From an uncultured Lachnoanaerobaculum sp. (GTDB taxonomy: Bacteria; Bacillota; Clostridia; Lachnospirales; Lachnospiraceae), in the NCBI GenBank assembly GCA_946999385.1, contig CAMQCZ010000004.1, positions 36,825 to 100,824 of the forward strand: DNA of 64,000 nucleotides, written 5' to 3'. The number at the start of each line of letters is the position of its first letter. Positions within the stretch are counted from its first letter, which is position 1. Under the pieces are notes generated by a model. The model was not told where the DNA came from, did not search any database, and was given only the letters and a program-made list of their open reading frames with translations. Both the position numbers and the translations under genes were made by a program. Below are positions 25,397-35,800 of this stretch, piece by piece.

Positions 25397-26158
25397 ATGA
25401 ATATCTTAGAAATGAAAAATATAAAAAAAAGCTTTGGAGATATTGAGGTTTTAAAAAATATTTCTATTAATGTAGGAAAAGGAGAAATATTATCTATTAT
25501 AGGACCTTCCGGCTCCGGAAAATCGACCTTGCTAAGGTGTGCAAGTTTATTAGAAAAAATAGATGATGGAGATATAAAATATTTAAATGATATAGCGGTA
25601 AAAAGTGTAGATAGTAAGGCACAGTATGTGGGTAAAGATAAATTAAAGGAGATATCAAAATACTTTGGATTGGTTTTTCAAAATTTTAATCTTTTTCCAC
25701 ATATGAATGTTTTGAATAATATTATAGATGCACCTGTTAGAATACAAAAAAAAGATAAGCAGGAAGTAATAAATGAAGCAAAAAAAATGCTGGATAAGCT
25801 GGGATTACTTGATAGAATAAATGCATATCCATATCAATTATCAGGCGGTCAGGCTCAAAGGGTTGCTATAGCAAGAGCTTTGATATTAAATCCTCAAATA
25901 CTCTATTTTGATGAGCCTACATCTGCACTTGACCCTCAGCTTAAAAATGAGGTTGCAAGGCTTATAAAATCTTTATCAAGCTTTAATATAGCTATGCTTA
26001 TAGTTACACATGAGATGGAATTTGCAAAAGAGATAAGTGATGAGATTATATTTATGGATAAAGGTATAATTGTAGATAGAGGTACACCTGAATACCTTTT
26101 CAACTCTGATAATGAAAGAACAAAGGAATTTTTTGGAAAATATAAAAATATTTTTTAG
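25397..26158 (+). CDS. Amino-acid ABC transporter ATP-binding protein
   Basis: A 253-residue ATPase of the GlnQ/HisP type. It has Walker A GPSGSGKST (residues 36-44), the Q-loop in VFQNFNLFPHMNV, signature LSGGQAQRVAIARAL, Walker B ILYFDEPTSALDP, and the switch His in VTHEMEFA. It is the last gene of the three-gene importer, with an intrinsic terminator within 100 nt. Confidence 0.96.
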   Translation: MNILEMKNIKKSFGDIEVLKNISINVGKGEILSIIGPSGSGKSTLLRCASLLEKIDDGDIKYLNDIAVKSVDSKAQYVGKDKLKEISKYFGLVFQNFNLFPHMNVLNNIIDAPVRIQKKDKQEVINEAKKMLDKLGLLDRINAYPYQLSGGQAQRVAIARALILNPQILYFDEPTSALDPQLKNEVARLIKSLSSFNIAMLIVTHEMEFAKEISDEIIFMDKGIIVDRGTPEYLFNSDNERTKEFFGKYKNIF

Positions 26159-26160
26159 TA

Positions 26161-26288
26161 TTAAGGCTATTATACTTTTATTAGCCTTAAAATTAAATAG
26201 CTTAGTATTTTAAAGAAGAAGCAATATTATTAATATTGCCTCTTTTTTATTAATATAAAAATGCTCTTATTCTAATATTAATAAAAAA
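26161..26288 (+). terminator. Terminator region after ABC operon
   Basis: Three inverted repeats lie in a row. The first (26161-26169 with 26182-26190, TTAAGGCTA arms) lacks a T-run. The second (26217-26229 with 26231-26243, one mismatch) is followed by six Ts and is the best intrinsic terminator. The third is an A/T-only 14-bp pair (26243-26256 with 26275-26288), oriented so that it could also stop transcription from the other side. Confidence 0.7.
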
Positions 26289-26383
26289 TATATATGTTTT
26301 ATTTTATTACATATTTTCAAGCTTAATTTTTGCTCATTGTATATAAGCTACTATAGTAAAAAATAGGCTTAGATGATATAATA

Positions 26384-26566
26384 GTGGGTAAAAATAAGGA
26401 GTGCTTTTTATTTCAAGGATATCCAAAGGAGTTTATATTGCCTGAAAATGTTGCACAAAGTCATCTATATAAGCAAGCAGGTAATTCTGTAGTTGTTCCG
26501 GTTATAAAAAGGTTGGCAAGTGAGATTATGAATGCACTTGCATGTAAAGAAAAAATAAAAATGTAA
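26384..26566 (+). pseudogene. C-terminal remnant of a DNA (cytosine-5) methyltransferase
   Basis: The 60 codons from GTG 26384 encode only the end of a C5 cytosine methyltransferase: KECFLFQGYPKEF (the region after the target-recognition domain) and KQAGNSVVVPVIKRLASEI (motif X, usually QxGNAVPVPV). The catalytic PCQ and ENV motifs and the SAM-binding start are absent upstream in all frames. The sequence before it is a terminator region and AT-rich spacer. It is therefore a decayed fragment of a lost restriction-modification or orphan methylase gene, not a functional protein. Confidence 0.8.
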
Positions 26567-26852
26567 AAAAATATGGTTTTTTAAAGAAAATTATGTTACA
26601 TTATAATAAATATAAAAAGTAAGAAGAAAAACAATAAAAAAGCATTGTATTCTCTCCGAAATGAAAAAATACGGGGGGGGGTATAGAGAATTTAATACCT
26701 CGTCAATGAAATATCTGAAAATATTTATGAAAAGGATTTCAAAAAATAACTTCAAAAAATAGTAGACTTTATTAATTTTTGAATTGTAAAAAACGAAAAA
26801 GATATGAAGCTTAGAAACATAAAATTTTTTATAAAAGAACTGAGGAATTAAA
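26567..26852 (+). promoter_or_regulatory. Spacer upstream of the pilus operon
   Basis: This 286-bp stretch has no convincing gene. A 33-codon open frame at 26661-26762 reads through the G tract but lacks a ribosome site. A weak promoter candidate is TTGAAT (26779-26784), an 18-nt gap and TATGAA (26803-26808), about 45 nt before the adhesin TTG. GAGG at 26842-26845 is the ribosome site for that start. Confidence 0.4.
26673..26681 (+). repeat. Nine-G homopolymer tract
   Basis: Nine consecutive G residues in a strongly AT-rich spacer, 171 bp before the start codon of the giant adhesin. It lies in the loop between ATTCTCT (26649-26655) and AGAGAAT (26685-26691). Tracts of this length are prone to slipped-strand mispairing, so length variation between cells is expected. 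Confidence 0.95.
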
Positions 26853-29800
26853 TTGGACGATAAGATAAAAAATATATTCAAGAGATTATTGACAGTTATA
26901 ATTTTGATATTAATGATACAAATAATTCCTATATATGCAATAAAATTTCCTGATTGGCTTTTTCCACAAGCAACTAAATTAGGCTTAAATCTTGGAACTA
27001 TAAAGCAAGACAATAATTTAACTGCCGATGAAGATGCAATAATAGTTGATGAAAATGGAAAGAAATATATAGTTTGGACGTACACTAGCAAGATTACCAA
27101 GGATAAATCTGCGGGAGTACAAAGGGAAGAACCGAAAGATCCGAAATTAGAAAGATATTTTGTAACTACTAAGGATTCAGGTCTTGGAGAGCCTGAGATA
27201 ATTTCAGTAACAAAGGATGGACAGATTTTAGAAACGCCTTACACCTTCGGCTCAGGAAATCCTGATAAATTTTTAAGCAAAAAAGAATTGGTTGATTTAA
27301 GAGAAAATGATAAATATGGAACTTATATTTATAAGATAAAAACTCCGATTTTAGGATATAGAGATCATTATGCCTTGGATGTAAATTCCGTTCTTACAGG
27401 AGTATTTGGCAAAAATGTTACTGTGAATATAGGCGGCATTAAAAGAAAATTAAAAAAAGAAGAAACCATAAGTGTTTCAGTACCACAAAGACTATCCATA
27501 TCGAGAAATGCTTATGCACAATTAAAGCAGGAAGATAGAAATGATAAGGTAAATATTGCAACCTCATTTGATAAATTTAAAAATACAGCCGGAGAATATT
27601 TGAATGAAGATAGGATTGTTTGGAGATCGTCTTATTTAAATCAATATTCATATAAGGAGGCTGTTGAATTTGATCTTACACCTGATGATTCACAGCTTCC
27701 TATGGGAGATTTAAAGGTTTATTATTTTAAACCCGGTGAAAATGGATATGAAATTGTAGAAAGCATGACTAAAATCTTCAAGGGTGAAACTAAAGCGGTT
27801 ATAGATGATGTGCCACAAGGATTTATTGCTCAAGCAGTGCTTGAAGCTTCTGTAAAAGATGATGGAGAAAGCAAGTATAAAAACCATTCTTTAAAGAATA
27901 CCGAGGGAGTACAGCTTGAATCCTTATTTGCAAAGCTTACTATAGAAAAGAAATGGGGAACCGGTGTTACAGAGGATCAAAAGTCTGATACAAACTATAC
28001 AATTTCAGGCGGGATGTATGATAATCTTAGGGTAACAATTCCAAAGGGACAAAGCTTTAATATAATTAATAATGTAGCAAAATTTAATATAAATGCTTAT
28101 CTACCTTTAGAGCAATGGGATAGAATTTATTATAATGTTGAGGAAGAGCAGCATGGACATTTTAGATTAATATTTAAAGGGGAAAATAAATATACATTAA
28201 AATACACTTTTAAAAATGATGTAGAAAGTACAACAAATCCCGGCTCAGGTGAGAGTGGTGGGGAATGTTCTGCATATGGAGTTGAGTCATTACAGACAGT
28301 AGAAATAAATCAATATTGGTATGAATATAAAGATGATTATTCAAAGTCTAAAAAGTCAAAATGGTATGGCTTTGGAGGAGATTTAAGTGGAGTATTGAGA
28401 GTCCCTAAAACTGCTGATGCAGGTCAGTCCATCACACTAAAGCTTCCTGATGAAATAAAATTTGAACATGCAGTAAATGACATACCTATAATAGGCTTTT
28501 CAAGATCTTCATCAAGTGGTGGCAGTGTAGAAATAGGTAAAATTTATTATGAGTCAGGTAATACTTTAAGATTTGTATTTAATAAATTTGCAAAGGCTGA
28601 TGCTGACTATACAGTAAACTTTACACTCGGTCAGAGTGTGGGCGAAGGACAAGGTCTTAAAGAAATAAATGGTACTAGTGTAAATGACTATGAGTTTGGA
28701 AAAAGATGGCCTGTAGGTATAGAGCCTAATTTATCCAGATTTTATCCGGACAATCCTCAGACCATGGAAACTGTTACTAAAACGCTTCCATATATTTCCA
28801 AATATCATAATTTTAAGGATACGGAAGAATGTGCTGAAAAGGTTTTGGGTGTTGAAACTACAGTACATTATGAGGATGAGAAAATAGCGGGTTTTTGTAA
28901 GCATCTCAGTAAATATGTAGCAGAAGAAGGCTCCGATTATATTATATGGGAGGCGGTATATAATGCCAGAAATGATAATTTAAGAGGAGGGGAAATAGAT
29001 TTTTATGATTTCTTAGGTGTTACCAATGAGCTATATGATGGAAATAATCAAGAAGCACTTCCTAAGGATATAGAAATGTATGTAGCTGATCATGGAACTG
29101 TTTCAGGCTCTTATGTTAAGGGAACTGAAAGACAAATTTATCCGAGAGGAGGATATGCACAGGTCAAAGGAGAAAAGCATAATGGAAAAATTGATAAGTC
29201 AAATCTTAAAAAGATTTATCAATTATCATTTAGAGTTAGAGATTTGGGCAGTCAAACCTTGGTTGTACGAATAAAGACAAAAAAGCTTGCTCCTTTGCCT
29301 GATGGAGATCCTAATAATCCGAATACCAAAAAATATTATTATAATTCTATTCAATCCCAACAGTCGGCACGTGATAAAGACAATGTCGTAACCCTCAGGT
29401 ATGCACCTAAATTAGGAAGAGCCTCAGGAATAGCACAGGGAATATACAATTTTTCTTTTCAAAAAACTGAGCTCGTTAAGGGTAATGACGGTCAGGAAAA
29501 GGAAGTGCCTTTGCGTAATAGCAGTTGCGAATTTATGGCTATAAGAACTGATGGAACTCAAAATGTAAAGGCTGTTGCCGATAAAAATGGTAAGGTGGTT
29601 TTTGAAAATCTTAAGGATGGTGAATTTATAGTTCAGGAGATAAAGCCGCCAAATGGATATGAAACCTATCATGAAGAATTTAGATTTAAAATAACAATAG
29701 ATCATGTAGCAGGAGAAACTGCTGAAATACAAAAGAAGGTAGAATATAAAAAAGGACATGGAAATTGGCAAATATGGGATCCTAATAATTTACCGACAAT

Positions 29801-32800
29801 TCCAAATAATATAAGTCCAAATTTAAAAATAAAGAAGCTGGATGCTATTACCGGCAAGCAAATTGAAGGCGCCCATTTTCAGTTGATTAAAAATAAGGTT
29901 GGTGATGAATCTGAATATGATCAGACTATAGATGAGGAAGGTATTTCAGAATTTGTATTTTCTTATTTGACTCCCGGAGTATATACACTTAAAGAAACAA
30001 AAGCACCTGAAGGCTATGAAAAGGCAGATGATATTTATATAAATGTTGAAAATATTAATGGAAAAACATATATATATCATAGATCCTGGCTTGGTGATCT
30101 TAATCCTAGGGAGCTTGATAAGGAAGACGGGTGCTATATTTTTAGGCTTCCGAATAGAAAAAGAAGTGAAATAAGAATAAAAAAATTTGATATCTACGGA
30201 AATATAATAAATGATAATGAGCAAAAAGCAAAATTTGATCTTTATGCTGAGGATACCGGAAAATCAGAGAATGAAGTTGCCGGCTTTGATTTTTCAGTTA
30301 TAAAAGAAAATTCAGATCCTAGATATGCAAAAAAAGAATATGTTTTTGAAGATGGCTCAAAGATGAATGCCAGACTTGCTGATAAGGTTTTTGTAACAAA
30401 GGCTGCAGAAGGACTTGCATTGGATTGGGCTGAAACACCGACAAAATATCTTACAAATGGAGAAATAGAATATAAAGATTTACCTGATGGCAATTATTTT
30501 ATAATGGAAGCTGAAGCACCGAGCGGATATGAAAAATTAAAATTTCCTATTCCTTTTATAATAGAAAATGGAAGGCTAAAGGGAAGCTTTTCAGGATATT
30601 TACCTATTGTAAATATTAAAAAAGGCGAATTTTATATAGAAAAAGTTGATAAAAGTGATAATAAGCTTGAAGGTGTGGAATTTACTCTATTTGAAAAAAA
30701 TGATAAGGGAGAAAAGGCACAACAGATAGAGCAAAAAACTACTGATGCTAATGGTCTTATAAAATTTGACAATTTGGAATCAGGTCAATATATATTAGAA
30801 GAAACAAAAACTATAAATGATTATGAAATAGAAGGACCTTTTGATATTTCAGTTGATAAATATGGAAGAGTTTCGGTTTTGGATTCTGACGGTCAAAATT
30901 TAGTAGTTTTAAGAAAATTAAATGAGAGTGATAATGAAAAAAAGCCTGTGATAAAAATTGTCAACTCCAAAAAATATAATTTGATTATAAGAAAAAGAGA
31001 TAAGCTTCAGGTCGAAAAATTTATGTCGTCAAGTGGTGATATTTTAAGTGAGGAAGATAAAAAAGCACTTAAAGAATGGGAAGATAATAATAATAAGGAA
31101 AAGAAGCTTATAGAAGACTTAAAAAACTTTGGAGTAATTGATGAAAAGAAAGCAAAGGAGAATTATGAAAAGTGGCTTATTGAGAATCCTAAGCCTGATA
31201 TAAGCTTAAATCCACAGGACTTTGATGCAGATAAAAAGCCTACTGATACTGCAAGTGAAAAATTCAGAGTATTAAAGGCTAAGTTTGAGCTTTTGGATGA
31301 AAATCAGGAGTCCTTTACTCCGGCAAAAATAGGGGAAACAAATACCGGAAAAAAAGAAGGAATATTAAGATTTGATAATTTAAGGACCGGAATTTATTAT
31401 CTGAAAGAGCTTGAAGCACCTGAGGGCGGTTATCTTGGTATTAGAGGAGCTTATAAATTTGAAATTACAGATAATGGAGAAATAATAAGCCTTGAAAATA
31501 AATCCGCAGTTGTGGATAAGCTTTTAAATAATGATAAGGATTTAAATCTTATTATAAAAAATAAGAAGGTAAAATATGGAATAAGAATTAAGAAAATTGA
31601 TTATAATAATGGGGCTACCTTAGGTGGAAATATTATAAAGACTCCTGCAAGATTTAGAATACTTGATGAGCATAAAAAAGAGGTGGCAGGTGAGGTTGCA
31701 AATCTTAGCGACGGAGATTATAGATTTATAAATGGTGGAAAATATTATAAGCCCGGAATATATTATATCAAGGAAGAAAAGGCACCTGTTTTATCTGACG
31801 GCAGCAGCTTTTCAATGCTTTCTCCTAATCCATTCGGTATAAGGTTAAAGGGTGATGGAAGTATAGAAGTGCTTGATGATAGCTTGGAGGATATGATAAG
31901 CTTTGAAGGACTTGAAGAGGCTAAAACAAGAAATGTATCTTACAGGTCGGTGTCGGTTCAGGATGATGAAGAAGATTCCTCGGATGAAGAAGAAAATCTT
32001 GAAGATGAATATTTTGACAGTTCTTCTGAAATTGAAAAAGAAAATTTGAATGAAGATTTAGATGATAATTCAAAAGAAAATTCAGATAAAAATGAAGATT
32101 CAAAAATAGAAAATCAAGATTTTCTTGGAATTATTAATAAAAAATTAGAAGAATCTGATAAGCTTATTCAAAATAGCGAAAAGCTTTCAGAATTAAATAA
32201 TAATCAAAATATAGGAAGTAATGAAGAAGGCGAAAGTAAAAACAAAGAAAATAAAGCTTTGCCTGATTTGAGCGAGGCTAAAGGTAGTGATGAAATACAA
32301 AAAGAAAATAAAATCACTATGACACCAAGAGCTTTGGATAATGAAGATTCAGAAGCAAAAATGAGCTTGGAAAATTCTGATAAAGAAGCAAAAATTGATA
32401 AAAAGGATGAAAGCTTAGTAAAAATATCAGAAGAAAATGAGACTGTTAAAAATAAAGGTATTTTTAAAAATATTTTGGACTTTTACAAAATAATAAAAAA
32501 TAATGAAAATAATAAGCTTGAAGATTTGGAACGCTCTGTAAGAAGCCTTGCTGCAGATACAGACACAGCTGAGGATGAAGCCTTGTTTGACGGTATTTCA
32601 ACGATTAAAATTTCAAATGCAAATACGAAAAAGCTTAGATTATCTAAAAGAGTAAAACAAACAAATCAAGCTATTAATGAAGGTGAGGTTACTTTTAAAT
32701 TAAAAAAAGATACTTCAAAAAAATATATAATTAAGAAATTTAAAGTAAACGAAGAAATAGTTTTTAACAATCTTTTACCGGGCAATTATACATTAGAAGA

Positions 32801-35800
32801 GATTGATGCTCCTTTAGGCTATGTAAAAGAGAAAATTAAGTATAAGCTTGTTGTTGACAGTCAGGGTGCAAAGCTTTATGAGGATAATACTAAAGAGGAT
32901 TTAAGCTATCAAAAAGGTATGAAAATTATTAAATCTGAGCATTTTAATAATCCAAAGCGTAGTAATCCGGAGTCATATGCACTTGATAACGATGAAAATA
33001 CCTATGCAATATGGGAAAGATTTCAAGGACGTACGAACAGACTTCCGGTAGGGGCATATCTTGGAGTTGATCTTGGAGCCTTAAAGAATATTTCATATAT
33101 TTTAATAAATCAGGGTCATCCGGGAAATATAAATGATAGATTTAAAAATTTTGTGCTTGAATATTCATCAGATGGTATAAATTATACTATTTTTAAGGAA
33201 TATGAAGAAAGTGAGGGCAGTGGCATTGCACATCTTAACATGAATATTGATGCTCGTTATATCAGACTTAGAAATTTGAAAGAAATTTCTGATACATGGA
33301 TAGGTATTCAAGATTTTATTATTTATGCAAAGCCATACAATGAGATTCAAAATGAATCCGGTTTATACTTAATAGGTAATAGACAAAATCCAAATATTAA
33401 TTTGGTAAAGGTTGATAAGAGTGGAAATGAAATTAATGGAAATGGTGCAAAATTTGAACTGAGAAAAGTTGATGATACTCTAAATTCCAACGAAAATTTA
33501 AATGCTGATTCAGGAGAATTAGCTTCTAAGATTGAAATTGGAAATAAGGGAAGTGTATTTATAGATAAAAATAACACACCATTAAGTGATAACAAGCTTC
33601 CTCTTTCCGAATATGGAAAATATATTTTAGTAGAGAAACAGGCACCTAATGGATATAGGTTGTTGGATAAGCCTATATTATTAGAGCTTTCAGAGGATAT
33701 AAATGATGAATCAAAGACAAAATTGTCTATTGTTGATGATTATTCTAAAAAATTTGCAAATATTGAGAATGTTGCAAATAATACTATTAGATTAAAAATT
33801 AAAAACTTTAAGGAGGGTAGTGGAGAATTTGCAATATCAAAAAGAATAAAGGGTATTGAAAATATCAAGAATCTTATAGATAAAGAGCTTAGTTTCAGGC
33901 TTTCAAAGGATAATGATAATAGCTTTGTACCGATAGAAAAAAAAGCAAAGGCAAATACAAATATTATCTTTGACGGATTGAAGGATGGAGTTTATACATT
34001 AGAGGAGCTTAACCCTCCTGAAGGCTATGTTAAGGAAAAGAAAAATTATAAAGTTGTAGTGTCAAATTCAGGTAAGGTTGAGGTATTTGATCTTGATAAT
34101 ATAAGCAAAAATTCTGATAAAAAAATTCAATTAAGTGTAAGTAATCTATTAGAATCAGAGCAACTGAAAAAGGCAAATATGAGTGGAGCCAGAACAAGAG
34201 ATAAGATTTTTGATTCTAATAATGATACAGTAGCTCAATATGTTTTAAATGGAAGTGTTATAAATGAGGGTACTTATATTGGAGTTGATTTATGCGGATA
34301 TTATGATATATCTCAGATAAAATTTGTACAAGATCCTACAGGAAAGGGTGGAAATGACAAATTTGACAAGTTGGTTTTGGAGAGCTCAATAGATGGTATA
34401 AATTATAAGGAACTGAAAAGATATAATGATTCTCCTAAGATAATAGAATTAACAAAGCTTAGTGAGAAAGCAAGGTTTATAAGAATCAGGAATCTTGAAA
34501 AAGCCGGCGGTAGATGGTTTATGCTAAATACTATAGATATATCAGGTAAGAGTCTTGCTATAAAGACAATAGAAGATTCTATTAACCAGGATATAAATGT
34601 AGAAGAAAATCTTGTAAAGATTGGAAATATTCAAAATCCGAAATTGGATCTTATAAAAACTGATGAGAATGGAAATATCATAACAAATAATAATGCTGAC
34701 GGATTTACAGCTAAATTTAAATTATATAAGATTGATGATAATAAAAGTACTCTAAGTAATGAAGAAAAAAAAGCTTTAGAAAAAGGTGTTTTACCAAACG
34801 GCTTTAAAGAGATTCAAGAGTTTACATTAAAAGGTGGAAAATTACTAAATGTCATACAAAAAGCAAGTGAGCTTGGACGATATTTATTATTTGAAACAAA
34901 TGCACCACAAGATTATATTAAAGCAAAGCCTATTTTTATGGATTTGATAGAAACAAGGCAAAATCATAGTGCAAGTCAAAAAAAGGCAACAAGCTGCTGG
35001 AAGCTTTTAGAGGATACAACAAAATATCCAATAGAAGATGCTTATCCGAAATTTAGCGGTGAAAAGGAATTTAAAGACCTTAAAATTGATTATAAATCAT
35101 TAGCACAAAATAAACTTATCTTAAAAATAAAGAATAAGAAGATGCCAAAGGGTGCTTTTAGTCTTTATAAGAAAGTAGAAACAAATGCTACTCCTGTTAT
35201 TTTTAAAGAAAGTGATAATTTGAAGATTGCATTTAAGCTAACAAAGGATGATGATAAAGGCTTTTTAATGGAGAGTGGAGTAAAAGGGGCTCATGAAAAG
35301 ATAGAATTTAATAATTTGAGCCATGGAGTTTATTCCCTTGAAGAAACTTTGGCACCTGAAGGATATATTAAGAAGCTAAAGCCTTATAAGGTATATGTTG
35401 ATGAGTGTGGAAATACGGCTATTGTGGAAAATATCGAGGGCTTAGAGCAAAATAATAAAATCCCTTTGACTGCAAATAATCTGATTTTATCAGAGAGATT
35501 TAAAAATAGGCCTTTACAATATGGCAGTTATAATAATATTTTTGACGGAAATGAAAATTCCGGAGTTCAAATTAATATGGATGGCAATAAAATCAATGCA
35601 GATGATTATATAGGAGTGGATTTGAAAGGCTTATATAAAATTTCTAATATTAGATTTTGTCAAGCACCAAAGCCAAGTGAAACTATAGCTGGAAATGATG
35701 CCTTTGACGATATGCTTATTGAGTATTCTATTGACGGAAAAACTTTTTATGCATACCCACAAGAATTTATAAATGAAAATAAGCCGGAACGACCTAATAC

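Noticed and set aside
26661..26762. Small 33-codon ORF reading through the G9 tract
   Set aside because: No Shine-Dalgarno precedes the ATG, the peptide matches nothing, and slippage in either direction does not fuse it to the adhesin, whose frame has an in-frame TGA at 26841 just upstream of its start.
26591..27100. A 169-codon open frame on the minus strand crossing the G tract and the adhesin start
   Set aside because: It is antisense to the adhesin signal peptide, hydrophobic because of A/T-rich codons, has no ribosome site or family resemblance, and its PPP run is just the complement of the G tract.
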